In this document: positions 52,248-61,946 of the stretch, piece by piece | Numbering within the stretch: position 1 is the stretch's first letter | Layout: each line of letters starts with the position of its first letter | DNA from: Dongia sedimenti | Lineage (GTDB): Bacteria; Pseudomonadota; Alphaproteobacteria; Dongiales; Dongiaceae | DNA length: 64,000 nt | Reading direction: 5' to 3' | NCBI GenBank assembly: GCA_030715195.1 | Contig: JAUYVI010000005.1 | Coordinates: 372,001 to 436,000 of the forward strand | Program-made: the position numbers and the translations under genes | Notes under the pieces: generated by a model | What the model was told of the DNA's origin: nothing | Database searches by the model: none | The model's input: the letters and a program-made list of their open reading frames with translations, nothing else

Positions 52248-53096
52248 GTGACCGCGAACAACGTGATCGCCTTTCAGGGCCGGCCCGGCGCCTATTCGAA
52301 CCTGGCCTGCCGTGCCGCCTATCCCGAGATGCAGACGCTGCCCTGCGAATCCTTCGAGGACATGTTCGCCGCGGTGCGCGACGGCAAGGCCGCGCTCGCC
52401 ATGGTGCCGATCGAGAATTCCGTGGCCGGGCGCGTCGCCGACATCCATCACCTGATGCCGGAATCCGGCCTTCACATCATCGCCGAGAAGTTCCAGCGGG
52501 TGAATCACCAGCTGATGGCGGTGAAGGGCACGGCGCTCGCGGACCTGAAGGCCGTGCGCAGCCATGTGCAGGCGCTGGCGCAATGCCGCAACACCTTGCG
52601 CGGCATGGGCCTCACGCCGGTGATCCGGCCCGACACCGCGGGCTCCGCGGCGGAGATCGCGGAGCTCAAGGACAAGACCATCGGCGCCATCGCCTCGTCG
52701 CTGGCCGCCGAGATCTACGGGCTCGATATCCTCAAGGCCGACATGGAGGACGCCGAGCACAACACGACGCGCTTCGTCGTGATGTCGCGCGACCCGATCG
52801 ATCCCGACCCGGCGCGCGGCCCGGTCGTCATGAGCTTCGTCTTCAAGGTGCGTTCGGTGCCGGCGGCGCTCTACAAGGCGCTCGGTGGCTTCGCCACCAA
52901 CGGCATCAACATCACCAAGCTCGAGAGCTATATCCTCGACGGCCATTTCACCAACGCGCAGTTCTACGCCGATATCGAAGGCCATCCCGACCAGCGCTCG
53001 GTGAAGCTGGCGCTGGAGGAACTCTCCTTCTTCTCGCGCGAGGTGCGGATCCTCGGCGTCTATCCCGCCGATCCCTTCCGCCACAATCCGAAGTAA
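52248..53096 (+). CDS. pheA: Prephenate dehydratase
   Basis: This 282-residue monofunctional enzyme converts prephenate to phenylpyruvate in phenylalanine synthesis. It starts at GTG 52248 with AFQGRPGAYSNLACRAAYP and has the catalytic-domain MVPIENSVAGRVADIHHLM and the ACT regulatory domain with ITKLESYILDG, the phenylalanine-sensing ESRP-like site. It follows kdsB after 33 bases. No chorismate mutase domain is fused. Confidence 0.96.
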   Translation: MTANNVIAFQGRPGAYSNLACRAAYPEMQTLPCESFEDMFAAVRDGKAALAMVPIENSVAGRVADIHHLMPESGLHIIAEKFQRVNHQLMAVKGTALADLKAVRSHVQALAQCRNTLRGMGLTPVIRPDTAGSAAEIAELKDKTIGAIASSLAAEIYGLDILKADMEDAEHNTTRFVVMSRDPIDPDPARGPVVMSFVFKVRSVPAALYKALGGFATNGINITKLESYILDGHFTNAQFYADIEGHPDQRSVKLALEELSFFSREVRILGVYPADPFRHNPK

Positions 53097-54974
53097 CTAC
53101 CGGCCGTTCACTTCATAGACCCGGAAGTGAGGCGAAAGCTCCGGCGGCAGGGTCAGCTGCGTCAGCCAGGCCGGCGGATTGGCGCGGCCGAGATCGGCGT
53201 AGAAGTTGACATGGTCGGGCACGAACAGCCGCGGCACCACCACGTCGACGCAGCGGATCACCAGCGAGACCTGCCGCTTTTCCAGGATCGATCGGGCGGT
53301 CTCGCCGTTCTGGTCGAGCATGGTATCGACCGTGTCGAAGATCGCCTGCGGATTGCGGTGATAAGGCCCGGCGACGAAGCGATAGGGCGTGCGGAAGGCG
53401 AGTTCCGGCGCGTAGGAGAAGTCGTCGGTCATCACGATCGGCGCGCTGCCTTTCCCGGGCCGCGCAGCGTTCAGCCAGTCGCCCAGCTTTCCGACCGGGC
53501 AGCCGACGCCCTCCGGCGCCGGCGGCAGGAAGGCGAGGCTGAGCAGCGGCCCGCAGGTCAGCCAGACCGCGGCCAGCACCAGGGCGGGCGTGCGCAGCAG
53601 CCGCGACCTTCCCTCCAGCTTCTGCTCGGCGAGATGGAAGAATCCGGCGCAGATGATCGCCATGGTCGGCGCCAGCTCGACGCCGAGCCGCGCATGCAGC
53701 AGGGCGCCGATCAGCATGAAGCCGAAGGCCATGGTCAGCAGCAGCGCCGACCAGCGCTTGCCCTCGCCGCTATCGCGCCGCCAAGCCCGGAAGGCGAAAG
53801 GCAGCAGCACGATCGCCGTCACCGACTGCCCGGCCAGCGGCAGGAAATTGCGCAGGCGCTCGATGCTGGTCGGCCACAGCGGCTGCATCTCCTGGACCGT
53901 GTCGAGGAAATCGGTGTTCAGGCGCGGATCGACGCTGAGCGGCCCGAACAGCAGATCGGGGAACAGCAGCAGAATGAGGCCGAACCCGGCGACCGCCAGC
54001 ACGGCGCCGGCCAGGCCGCGCATCGCCACCCCGCCGCGTACCCGCTGCGCGGCCAGGAACACCGCCGCCCAGATCAGCGGCAGCACGAGATAGGGGACCG
54101 ACACCTTGTCGTATTCCGGCTTGAGCCAGTGGGCCGGCGGCTGCTCGATCGGAATCGCCGCGAGAACGACCGCGGCCATGGCCAGCGAGAACGCCGCGCC
54201 CGCCATTGCCCAGTCGGGCATGGCGCATTCGTCCGGCACGCGCTTGCGGTCGAGCGGCGCGTCCAGCCAGAACAGGCCGAATGTGGCGATGACCGGCACG
54301 ATCGGCACCATCATCTCCGGACTGACCCAGACACCGAGCCCGGCGAGGCCGCCGCCCCAGGCGGCCCAGTGTCGCCGCGCATCCTCCGGGGTTCCGGCCA
54401 GCGCCGCGCGCAGCATGCAGCCCAGCATCAAGGCGGTCAGCAGCAGCAGCAGCGTGTGATGGTCGGCGCGGCCGAAGATGCCGTAACCGAACGCCGCCGC
54501 GTTGGTCAGCAGGATCACCGCGGCGAAGCGATGGCCGGGGCTCGGCCAGAGCGGTTTCGCGGCCCAGGCCGCCGCGAAGCAGGCGAGCAGGTGGCAGAGC
54601 GACGAGAAGCTGGCGCCGACCCAATAAACCGCGCGATCGATCGGCACGCCGACGGCATGGGCGAGCAAAGCGGGCAGCAGGATCAGGATATCGACCGGCC
54701 GGGTCCAGTGCAGCGAGAGACCCTCCGGTGCGCCCAGCCGGTCGGTCATCGTGTTGTACCAGCCGGCGCCGTTGTAGAGATCGAGGATGCGCAGCACGCG
54801 CATATAGCTGTCGGTATCGACCAGCCCGTGGTCGCGCAGCACCGCGCCGTTCTTGAAGGCGAAGAAGATGTGCTCGCCGATCGCCAGCGCGGCGAACAGG
54901 CCGATCAGCAGCCAGCTGATCGCCCGCGGCGAAACCGGCTTCCGCGGCGCGGCGCTGGTCTGCGCTTCGCTCAA
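53097..54974 (-). CDS. GT-C-like multi-pass membrane protein (possible lipid-linked glycosyltransferase)
   Basis: The product has 625 residues and about 12 hydrophobic segments. A luminal loop DTDSYMRVLRILDLYNGAG...HWTRPVDIL near the N-terminus resembles the acidic substrate loops of GT-C enzymes such as STT3-type transferases; a second motif GIFGRADHHTLLLL also fits. The start chosen is TTG 54974, overlapping the GtrA-family stop as TTGA; there is no ATG before the first membrane helix. Coupling to a GtrA protein suggests polyprenyl-sugar transfer. The exact reaction is unknown. Confidence 0.75.
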   Translation of the reverse strand: MSEAQTSAAPRKPVSPRAISWLLIGLFAALAIGEHIFFAFKNGAVLRDHGLVDTDSYMRVLRILDLYNGAGWYNTMTDRLGAPEGLSLHWTRPVDILILLPALLAHAVGVPIDRAVYWVGASFSSLCHLLACFAAAWAAKPLWPSPGHRFAAVILLTNAAAFGYGIFGRADHHTLLLLLTALMLGCMLRAALAGTPEDARRHWAAWGGGLAGLGVWVSPEMMVPIVPVIATFGLFWLDAPLDRKRVPDECAMPDWAMAGAAFSLAMAAVVLAAIPIEQPPAHWLKPEYDKVSVPYLVLPLIWAAVFLAAQRVRGGVAMRGLAGAVLAVAGFGLILLLFPDLLFGPLSVDPRLNTDFLDTVQEMQPLWPTSIERLRNFLPLAGQSVTAIVLLPFAFRAWRRDSGEGKRWSALLLTMAFGFMLIGALLHARLGVELAPTMAIICAGFFHLAEQKLEGRSRLLRTPALVLAAVWLTCGPLLSLAFLPPAPEGVGCPVGKLGDWLNAARPGKGSAPIVMTDDFSYAPELAFRTPYRFVAGPYHRNPQAIFDTVDTMLDQNGETARSILEKRQVSLVIRCVDVVVPRLFVPDHVNFYADLGRANPPAWLTQLTLPPELSPHFRVYEVNGR

Positions 54975-55402
54975 GGCTTGGCCTTCCGCTCGAAGACCAT
55001 GGTCTTGGCGCTCCAGAAATTGATGGCCATCCCGGCGATCGAGCCGAGCGCGACGCCGAGCACCGGGTACCGTCGCACCGGCTCCGCGAGTTCGACGGCC
55101 AGGGCATAGGTGCCGTAATTGACCACGCCGCCGATCACCATCAGCCCGAGATAGGCCAGCCACTCGCCGGCTGGATGCCTTGCCGGCGAAGTCTCGCGGC
55201 GAAAGGTGAAGGATCGGTTGAGAATCCAGGTCGCGCTCGCGGCCGCCAGGAAAGAGACCGCGCGCCCGCCGTAATAGCCGAGGCCGAGCCGCAGCATCAG
55301 GTGCAGCAGCCCGGCATCGACCAGGAACCCGATGCCGCCGACAATTCCGAAGCGCAGGATCTGGCCGGCCACCTTCCCGCCAGGGCGTGCGGCGCGCACC
55401 AT
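54971..55402 (-). CDS. GtrA family membrane protein
   Basis: This 143-residue protein has four hydrophobic helices and the GtrA landmarks LRFGIVGGIGFLVDAGLL and ATWILNRSFTF. Members are thought to move polyprenyl-linked sugars across the membrane. Its stop overlaps the following glycosyltransferase-like gene by 4 bases; nudC ends 2 bases upstream of its start, so the three may be one transcript. Confidence 0.9.
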   Translation of the reverse strand: MVRAARPGGKVAGQILRFGIVGGIGFLVDAGLLHLMLRLGLGYYGGRAVSFLAAASATWILNRSFTFRRETSPARHPAGEWLAYLGLMVIGGVVNYGTYALAVELAEPVRRYPVLGVALGSIAGMAINFWSAKTMVFERKAKP

Positions 55403-55404
55403 GG

Positions 55405-56313
55405 TCAGAATTTCAGCCGCAGCCAGTCTTCGATCAGCCGCCGCGAGATCGAATCCTTGCGCGGCAACTTGAACGTGGCGTCCTCCGGCGAGTTCAGCAG
55501 CTCTTGCCGCGTCATCCAGCGCGCCGATTCGAGCTCGGCCTCATCGACCGTGAAGTCTTCGCTGGTCGCCTCGGCGCTGAAGGCCAGCATCAGCGAGGAG
55601 GGGAACGGCCAGGGCTGCGAGCTGAAATACTTGATCCGGGTCAGTCGGAGCCCGACCTCTTCATGGACTTCGCGCGCCACCGCATCCTCCAGGCTTTCGC
55701 CCGGCTCGACGAAGCCGGCCAGCACCGAATGCATGCCGGGGGCCCAGACCGCCTGGCGGGCCATCAGGATCTTGTCGCCATGGGTGACGCGCATGATGAC
55801 GGCGGGGTCGGTGCGCGGGAACTGCACGATGCCGCAATCCGGATTGATGCATTGCCGCTGGTGGCCGGCGGCCTTCGCCTCGGTCGGCGATCCGCAGGCG
55901 CCGCAGAACTTGTGCCGGTCGTGCCAATAGGTGAGGCCGCGGGCATAGGCGAGGAGTGCCCCCTCGCGCTGCGGCATCAGCACGCCGACCGCCCGGAGAT
56001 CGACGGCATGGCCGAGTTCATTGGCGGCCGCCTCGTCCAGATGCGAGATGTCGACCAGGAAATGGGTGGTCTCCGCCTCGATGCCGAGCAGGATCACGGT
56101 CGAGGCCGCCTCCACCAGCGCGGCGCGCCGGTCGGGATCGAGCACGACCGGCCTGGGGGCCTCCGGGTCGGATACATAATTCCGCAGTCGCCATATGGGA
56201 TATAAGCGAGAGGCCGGATCCGCGAGTTTTTCGCGGATCCAGGCCACATCCTCCCGGCGTTCCACCGCCCGGTTGAATTCTCCGGTGGCGTAGAAATTTA
56301 CGCGTCTAGCCAT
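55405..56313 (-). CDS. nudC: NAD(+) diphosphatase NudC
   Basis: This 302-residue Nudix hydrolase cleaves NADH/NAD and can remove NAD caps from RNA. The zinc ribbon CGACGSP...CINPDCG, the Nudix box GFVEPGESLEDAVAREVHEE and the NudC-specific SSQPWPFPSSLM are all present. Length is slightly above E. coli NudC, as in other alphaproteobacteria. It is divergent from the DUF6134-like pair. Confidence 0.95.
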   Translation of the reverse strand: MARRVNFYATGEFNRAVERREDVAWIREKLADPASRLYPIWRLRNYVSDPEAPRPVVLDPDRRAALVEAASTVILLGIEAETTHFLVDISHLDEAAANELGHAVDLRAVGVLMPQREGALLAYARGLTYWHDRHKFCGACGSPTEAKAAGHQRQCINPDCGIVQFPRTDPAVIMRVTHGDKILMARQAVWAPGMHSVLAGFVEPGESLEDAVAREVHEEVGLRLTRIKYFSSQPWPFPSSLMLAFSAEATSEDFTVDEAELESARWMTRQELLNSPEDATFKLPRKDSISRRLIEDWLRLKF

Positions 56314-56368
56314 TACATTGGGGGCTGTTTGAGAACAGTCTGAGTACGTTCATGTGTGAAGCGCCATC

Positions 56369-57088
56369 ATGGTGACCGAATCGACCCCGCGGCAAGCGTC
56401 AACTTCGCGCCCCACGTATCCGGGAGGGCGGTTTGCGCGGTACGCGGCCATGGCCTTCATGCTGGCCGTACTGTTCGCCGGCTATTTCACGCAGCCGGCG
56501 CAGGCGGACGACCCGTGGCGGGGCATCTTCATCTACACGATCTCCCGCGACGGCACGCCGATCGGGCAGCAGCGCATGGAGTTCGTCAATGACGGCGCGA
56601 AGCTCCGCGTGATCAGCCATACCGAACTCGCCGTGACCCTGCTCGGCCTCACCCTCTACGGCTTCAACCAGCAGGTCGAGGAAGTCCGCACCGGGGACAG
56701 GATCATGTCCCTGACATCGGAGGCGGATGACGACGGCAAGGATCGGAAGGTCAACCTGACTCTCGAGGGCGAAGTCCTGAAGGGTGATTACAACGGCAAT
56801 GATCGCGCGATCGATCCCAAGCTGCCGACCAGCCTGTTCTGGCAGAAACCGCAGACCGGCGCCACCTATGTGCTCGATACGCTGCGGGGCCGGGTCCGGG
56901 AAGTGACGGTCAAGGATCTCGGCGCCGAGACCGTGACGCTCCCGGTCGGCCGGATCGAGGCGCGGCATTATCAGATGACCGGCGATTGGACGCGCGACCT
57001 CTGGTACGACGCCGCGGGCGTGCTGGTGGCGGGCCAGCTCGACAAGGACGGCGCCACGATCCGCCAGGAACTGCAGCAGCGGCCGTAG
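56369..57088 (+). CDS. Secreted DUF6134-like protein, copy 1
   Basis: This 239-residue protein has an N-terminal hydrophobic export segment (YAAMAFMLAVLFAGYF) and a mature region matching its downstream neighbour: GIFIYTISRDGTPIGQQRMEF, a central ELAVTLLGLTLYGFNQQV and C-terminal DLWYDAAGVLVAGQLDKDG. These features fit the DUF6134 group of periplasmic proteins of unknown function. A further ATG (56450) after the first 27 residues would give a tighter signal peptide. Only 8 bases separate it from copy 2. Confidence 0.75.
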   Translation: MVTESTPRQASTSRPTYPGGRFARYAAMAFMLAVLFAGYFTQPAQADDPWRGIFIYTISRDGTPIGQQRMEFVNDGAKLRVISHTELAVTLLGLTLYGFNQQVEEVRTGDRIMSLTSEADDDGKDRKVNLTLEGEVLKGDYNGNDRAIDPKLPTSLFWQKPQTGATYVLDTLRGRVREVTVKDLGAETVTLPVGRIEARHYQMTGDWTRDLWYDAAGVLVAGQLDKDGATIRQELQQRP

Positions 57089-57096
57089 CATCCCTC

Positions 57097-57822
57097 ATGC
57101 GCAAATCGCTCGCCATCCTGGCGGCCTGCGGGCTGCTCCTGCTGACATCCGCGCCCGGAACGGCGCAGGACGTCCCGGCCCAGGATATTCCGACATGGCC
57201 GGGCCGGCTCGGCGCTTACGTCTTCGAGGTCACCCGCGACGGCAAGCCGATCGGGACGCAGACGGTCACTTTGAAGCAGGACGGCGACGTCGTCACCGTG
57301 ACGACCGAGAGCACGATCGCGGTGAAGATGCTCGGCATCGTGGTCTATCGCATGCATCAGGTCTTGACCGATGTCTATCGCGGCCAACGCCTGGTCGAGG
57401 TTTCGGCGGAGACCAAGGATCCGCAAGGTTTCCGCGCCGGCAAGATCACGCGGGACGGCGATCGCTGGACCGGCAAGCTCGGCCAGCAGCGCCGCGACTT
57501 CGCCTGTGATTGCGCATCGTCCAGCACCATGCCGCAGCTCGCGATCCTCAAGGGCGGCGAAATGATCGAAGCATCCGAGGTTCAACGCCGCAGCGTGTCG
57601 ATCGCGGACCGCGGCACCGAGACCCTGGATCTCCCCGAAGGGTCGGTCAAGGCGCGGCATTTCGCCGTCAAGGGCGAGATCGAGCGGGAAGTCTGGTACG
57701 ACCCCGCCGGCAACCTGGTGGCCGCGCAACAGATCGGCAGCGACGGCTCCCTGATCCGGCAGACTCTGATGAGCGATCCCCAGGCCACCCGCGCGACCGG
57801 GCAGGAAGCCAGCGAGCCCTGA
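57097..57822 (+). CDS. Secreted DUF6134-like protein, copy 2
   Basis: This 241-residue protein has a clean signal peptide (ILAACGLLLLTSAPGTAQ). It parallels copy 1 throughout: YVFEVTRDGKPIGTQTVTL, STIAVKMLGIVVYRMHQVL and EVWYDPAGNLVAAQQIGSDG. It differs by an internal CDCASSS segment replacing the corresponding stretch. The two genes are tandem paralogues in one transcript. Function is unknown; the beta-rich pattern resembles lipid- or ligand-binding periplasmic proteins. Confidence 0.8.
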   Translation: MRKSLAILAACGLLLLTSAPGTAQDVPAQDIPTWPGRLGAYVFEVTRDGKPIGTQTVTLKQDGDVVTVTTESTIAVKMLGIVVYRMHQVLTDVYRGQRLVEVSAETKDPQGFRAGKITRDGDRWTGKLGQQRRDFACDCASSSTMPQLAILKGGEMIEASEVQRRSVSIADRGTETLDLPEGSVKARHFAVKGEIEREVWYDPAGNLVAAQQIGSDGSLIRQTLMSDPQATRATGQEASEP

Positions 57823-57890
57823 TTCTCTCCTGGTTTCCGCGACAATCCGGGGGTTGCCAGCGGCCGTCCGATCGCCGATATAGTGCCCCC

Positions 57891-57986
57891 GGGAGGTTGG
57901 CGATGGACGGGCGTCTCGCCAACCCGGTCAGGTCCGGAAGGAAGCAGCCGTAACGAGTTTCCGCTCGGGTCGTTGTCCAGCCTCCC
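57891..57986 (+). ncRNA. ffs: Signal recognition particle RNA (4.5S RNA)
   Basis: The conserved apical core GGTCAGGTCCGGAAGGAAGC is present and the ends GGGAGGTTGG and CCAGCCTCCC pair, giving the ~96-base hairpin of small bacterial SRP RNA. A -10 TATAGT at 57879-57884 puts the transcript start at 57891, and TTGCCA at 57854-57859 may be a -35 (19-base spacing). It binds Ffh and targets membrane proteins. Placement upstream of dnaX is common in this group. Confidence 0.93.
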
Positions 57987-58074
57987 ACCTGTTCCCCGAA
58001 CATCCTAAGTCACTGACTCCGCGCGACTATCCGCGCGGCTTCCATTGCGCGCCGGATTTCGCTACCAAGGGCGC

Positions 58075-59889
58075 ATGCCCAACGACAATGCGTCTGGCGA
58101 TTCTGTGGCGGCGGTTTCGGCTCCCTACCGGGTGCTGGCCCGGAAATACCGCCCGAGCGACTTCGCCGGCCTGATCGGCCAGGAGGCGCTGGTCCGCACC
58201 CTGACCAACGCGATCGCGCAAGGGCGCCTCGCGCATGCCTTCATGCTGACCGGCGTGCGCGGCGTCGGCAAGACCACGACCGCTCGCATTCTCGCCCGCG
58301 CCTTCAACTGCATCGGGCCGGACGGCAAGGGCGGCCCCACCGCCAGTCCCTGCGGCCAGTGCGAGCATTGCACCGCGATCGCCGAGGACCGCCATGTCGA
58401 TGTCATCGAGATGGACGCGGCGAGCCGCACCGGCGTCAACGACATCCGCGAGCTGATCGAAGGCGTGCGCTATCGCCCGGTCAGCGCGCGCTTCAAGATC
58501 TACATCATCGACGAAGTCCACATGCTCTCGTCGAGCGCGTTCAACGCCCTCTTGAAGACGCTGGAAGAGCCGCCCGAGCATGTGAAGTTCATCTTCGCCA
58601 CCACCGAGATCCGCAAGGTGCCGGTCACCGTGCTCTCGCGCTGCCAGCGTTTCGACCTTCGCCGCATCGAAGCCGACAAGCTGGCGCAGCACCTGGGCTC
58701 GATCGCGGCTTCGGAAGGTGCCAAGCTGGCGCCGAACGCTCTGGCACTGATTGCGCGCGCGGCGGACGGCTCGGCCCGCGACGGACTCTCGCTGCTCGAC
58801 CAGGCGATCACCCTGGTCGATCAGAGCAAGGGCGAAGCCGAGGTCACCGAGGAGCAGGTGCGCGCGATGCTCGGTATCGCCGACCGCACCCAGCTCTTCG
58901 AGCTTTATGAAGCGGTGATGGCCGGTCGCGCCGCCGAGGCTCTCGGCCAGCTGCGGCGCATGTACGAGGCCGGCGCCGATCCGATCGTGGTGCTGCAGGA
59001 CCTGCTCGATCTGACCCACTGGCTGACCCGCTGCAAGCTGACGCCGGACGTGCTGCAGCAGCCCGCGGTGCCCGAGGCCGAGCGCAAGCGCGGCGGTGCG
59101 CTGGCGAAGGAACTCTCGCTCCCCATTCTGGCCCGCGCCTGGCAGATGCTGCTGAAAGGCCTCGCCGAGGCGCAATATGCGCCGCAGCCGCTCGCCGCGG
59201 CCGAGATGGCGCTGATCCGCCTGATGCATGTCGCCGACCTGCCGACGCCGGGCGATCTGGTGAAGCAGCTTTCCAGCCAGGCCGTCGCGCCGGCGCAGGC
59301 GTCACCCTCTCAAGCGCCGCGCGGCGGCTCCGGCAACGGCAATGGCCCTTCGAACATCGGCGGTCCGGTCACCAGCGCGATCTCGACCCAGCAGATCGCC
59401 CGTGATCCGGCGGCCGCGCCGGCGCCGGTCCAGGCTGCAATGCCGCCGCTGCGGCTCGACAGCTTCGATGCCATCGTCGAGCTGTTCAAGGCGAAGAAGG
59501 AGGGGATCCTTCTCACCCACATCATGAACGACGTGCATCTGGTCCGCTTCGAGCCGGGCCGGATCGAGCTGCGCCCGACCGAGAAGGCGCCGGCCAATCT
59601 CACCAATCGGATGACCGCCTGCCTCAACGAATGGACCGGCACGCGCTGGTTCATCAGCGTCTCCGGCGATCTCGGTGCGCCGACCTTGAAGCAGCAGGCT
59701 CAGGCGCATGAGGCTGAGATGCGCCGCCGCGCCGCCGAGCATCCGCTGGTGAAGGCGGTGCTCGACGCCTTCCCCGGCGCCACGATCGATTCGGTGCGCG
59801 ACCTGACCACGCCGGAACCGACGACCGAAGCCGCCGACGACGAGGCGGCGCCCTTGCCCGAAGAATCAGGACCTGAGGAAGACGCATGA
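58075..59889 (+). CDS. dnaX: DNA polymerase III subunit gamma/tau
   Basis: This 604-residue clamp-loader ATPase has Walker [15 protein letters not shown], a zinc module with [15 protein letters not shown] (Walker B) and the SRC box in [15 protein letters not shown] Pro/Gly-rich hinge near residues 410-465 leads to the tau-specific C-terminal domain. The ATG at 58075 has AAGG upstream; the open frame 10 codons earlier is unsupported. It overlaps ybaB by 4 bases. Confidence 0.96.
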   Translation: MPNDNASGDSVAAVSAPYRVLARKYRPSDFAGLIGQEALVRTLTNAIAQGRLAHAFMLTGVRGVGKTTTARILARAFNCIGPDGKGGPTASPCGQCEHCTAIAEDRHVDVIEMDAASRTGVNDIRELIEGVRYRPVSARFKIYIIDEVHMLSSSAFNALLKTLEEPPEHVKFIFATTEIRKVPVTVLSRCQRFDLRRIEADKLAQHLGSIAASEGAKLAPNALALIARAADGSARDGLSLLDQAITLVDQSKGEAEVTEEQVRAMLGIADRTQLFELYEAVMAGRAAEALGQLRRMYEAGADPIVVLQDLLDLTHWLTRCKLTPDVLQQPAVPEAERKRGGALAKELSLPILARAWQMLLKGLAEAQYAPQPLAAAEMALIRLMHVADLPTPGDLVKQLSSQAVAPAQASPSQAPRGGSGNGNGPSNIGGPVTSAISTQQIARDPAAAPAPVQAAMPPLRLDSFDAIVELFKAKKEGILLTHIMNDVHLVRFEPGRIELRPTEKAPANLTNRMTACLNEWTGTRWFISVSGDLGAPTLKQQAQAHEAEMRRRAAEHPLVKAVLDAFPGATIDSVRDLTTPEPTTEAADDEAAPLPEESGPEEDA

Positions 59890-60209
59890 AGAATCTCGGC
59901 CAGATGATGAAACAGGCGCAGCAGATGCAGGCCAAGATGGCCGAGCTGCAGGCGGCGCTGGATCAGGCCGAAGTCACCGGCCAGTCGGGCGGTGGCATGG
60001 TGACCATCACGACTTCCGCCAAGGGCGATCCGAAGAAGGTGAAGATCGACCCGAAGCTGATCGATCCCAACGACGTCGAGGTGCTGGAGGACCTGATCGT
60101 GGCGGCCCTGCGCGACGCGCGCCAGAAGGGCGAGGCCATGGTCCAGGAGGAGATGGGCAAGCTGACCGGCGGCCTGCAACTCCCGCCCGGTTTCAAGCTG
60201 CCGTTCTAA
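59886..60209 (+). CDS. Nucleoid-associated protein YbaB/EbfC family
   Basis: This 107-residue dimeric DNA-binding protein starts [18 protein letters not shown], with an amphipathic helix, followed by the conserved [21 protein letters not shown] core and the C-terminal [13 protein letters not shown]. It is overlapped by dnaX (4 bases) and recR (1 base), the classical dnaX-ybaB-recR unit for recombination and fork repair. Confidence 0.95.
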   Translation: MKNLGQMMKQAQQMQAKMAELQAALDQAEVTGQSGGGMVTITTSAKGDPKKVKIDPKLIDPNDVEVLEDLIVAALRDARQKGEAMVQEEMGKLTGGLQLPPGFKLPF

Positions 60210-60802
60210 TGCCGATCTCTGAAATCGACAAGCTGATCCAGCTGCTCTCGAAGCTGCCCGGTCTCGGGCCGCGCTCCGGCCGGCGCGCGGCGCTGGCGCT
60301 GATGAAGCGGCGCGACGCCTTGCTGCTGCCTTTGATCGATGCGCTGGAGCGCGTCGCCGACACGGTGCGCGCCTGCTCGACCTGCGGCAATCTCGACGAT
60401 GCCGATCCTTGCGCGATCTGCCGCGATCCCCGGCGTGACCCGGCCTCGATCTGCGTCGTCGCCGATGTCGCCGATCTCTGGGCGCTGGAGCGCGCCAATG
60501 CCTTCAAAGGCCGCTATCACGTGCTGGGGGGCGTACTCTCGGCGCTCGACGGTGTCGGGCCGGAGCAGCTCAGCATCGCGCCGCTGCTGCGCCGGGTCGA
60601 AGCCGGCGAGGTCAAGGAAGTGATCCTGGCCTTGGGTGCCACGGTCGACGGCCAGACCACCGGACACTACCTCACCGACCGGCTGCACGATTTCGACGTG
60701 GCGATCTCGCGCCTCGCTCATGGTGTTCCGGTCGGCGGCGAGCTCGACTATCTCGACGACGGCACGCTGATCCAGGCCTTGAAGGCGCGGCAGAAGGTGT
60801 GA
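60209..60802 (+). CDS. recR: Recombination protein RecR
   Basis: This 197-residue protein has the helix-hairpin-helix [14 protein letters not shown], the zinc finger [16 protein letters not shown] and a Toprim domain ([14 protein letters not shown]). It loads RecA at gaps with RecO and RecF. Its ATG overlaps the ybaB stop by one base. The following gene begins 4 bases after its stop. Confidence 0.96.
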   Translation: MPISEIDKLIQLLSKLPGLGPRSGRRAALALMKRRDALLLPLIDALERVADTVRACSTCGNLDDADPCAICRDPRRDPASICVVADVADLWALERANAFKGRYHVLGGVLSALDGVGPEQLSIAPLLRRVEAGEVKEVILALGATVDGQTTGHYLTDRLHDFDVAISRLAHGVPVGGELDYLDDGTLIQALKARQKV

Positions 60803-60806
60803 CGCG

Positions 60807-61487
60807 ATGAACGAGCTGAGCCGGACCACTGCCAGCCATCTCTCGCCGCTCTCGCGCGATCACGCCTATATCCAGAACAATCCCGCACCGGCCTATTGGG
60901 CGCTCTCGCCCCATCTCATCCACCAGCACACCGACTGCTCCTGCTCGCTCGCCACCGCGACCATGCTGCTCAATGGCGCGCGGGCCATGGACGGTGTTTC
61001 CGAGATCGGCCAGTTCGTCAGCGAGCGCGGGTTGCTGGAACGCATGGCAGATCCGGAATGGGAGAAGGGGATCACGCCGCCCGATGGCGGCGGCGCCTCG
61101 CTGGCGGAGCTGCGCGACAAGCTCGCGCGTGCGCTTTCGCTCTATGCGCTCTCCGGCTGGTCGGTCGAGCATTGCATCGTGGCCGCCGAAGACTCCGCGA
61201 CCGGCGCGGCATTCCGCGCCCATCTCATTGCCATGGAGCAGAAAGGCGACCGGCTGCTCGCCGGCAACTATCACCTCGCCACCACTTATGGCGACAGCTG
61301 GGACATCGGACACTTCTCGCCACTTGGCGCCTATGACGCGGCGACCGACCGCGTGCTCCTGCTCGACGTCTGGAAGGCGGATTACGAGCCCTGCTGGGTC
61401 GATCGGATGCGCCTGCTGAAGGCCATGGTGCCGGTCTCGCCGGTCAGCGGCACGCCGCGCGGCTATCTCGTGCTCAAACGCGGCTGA
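60807..61487 (+). CDS. Phytochelatin synthase-like cysteine protease-fold protein
   Basis: The 226-residue product shows the papain-type triad of phytochelatin synthases: C46 in HTDCSCSLATATMLLNGA, H169 in DIGHFSPLGAYD and D187 in LLLDVWKADYEPCWV. Bacterial relatives usually hydrolyse glutathione rather than polymerise it. A plant-like C-terminal domain is absent. It lies 4 bases behind recR, with a DCC-family gene 3 bases after it, so it is probably expressed with the dnaX-recR unit. Substrate is not proven. Confidence 0.85.
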   Translation: MNELSRTTASHLSPLSRDHAYIQNNPAPAYWALSPHLIHQHTDCSCSLATATMLLNGARAMDGVSEIGQFVSERGLLERMADPEWEKGITPPDGGGASLAELRDKLARALSLYALSGWSVEHCIVAAEDSATGAAFRAHLIAMEQKGDRLLAGNYHLATTYGDSWDIGHFSPLGAYDAATDRVLLLDVWKADYEPCWVDRMRLLKAMVPVSPVSGTPRGYLVLKRG

Positions 61488-61490
61488 CCC

Positions 61491-61946
61491 ATGCCGCCGC
61501 CCCGCCCGATCTCGGCAGCGGATCTGGCGGCGGCGAATCTTTCCGATCTCCGGCACCCGCTCATCGTGTTCGACGGCATCTGCCATCTTTGCACTGGTTT
61601 CGTGCGCTTCGTGATCCGCCGCGACCACGCGGCATTGTTCCGCTTTCTGCCCGCGCAATCGCCGCGCGGCGAGGCGCTCTATGCCCGGCTCGGCCTGAAG
61701 AGCGGCGATTGGGATTCCAACCTGTTGGTGATGAATGGCCGCGTCACCACCGAGCTCGACGCCTTCATCGAGATCACCCGTCGCTTCGGCGGGTTATGGC
61801 GCGCAATGCCGATCCTCTATGCCATCCCGCGGCCCTTGCGCGACTGGCTGTACACTCGGATCGCCCGCAACCGCTATCGCTGGTTCGGCAAGCGCGACGT
61901 TTGCTATCTGCCGACGCCGGAGCTTGCGGTTCGGTTCCTGGAATAG
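61491..61946 (+). CDS. DCC family thiol-disulfide oxidoreductase-like protein
   Basis: This 151-residue protein of the DUF393 family carries the signature FDGICHLCTGFVRFVIRRD with C31 and C34, and the distal RFLPAQSPRGEAL region. The CxxC and fold suggest thiol redox work, but no activity is established for the family. It follows the phytochelatin-synthase-like gene by 3 bases, a pairing that would suit thiol metabolism. Confidence 0.88.
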   Translation: MPPPRPISAADLAAANLSDLRHPLIVFDGICHLCTGFVRFVIRRDHAALFRFLPAQSPRGEALYARLGLKSGDWDSNLLVMNGRVTTELDAFIEITRRFGGLWRAMPILYAIPRPLRDWLYTRIARNRYRWFGKRDVCYLPTPELAVRFLE

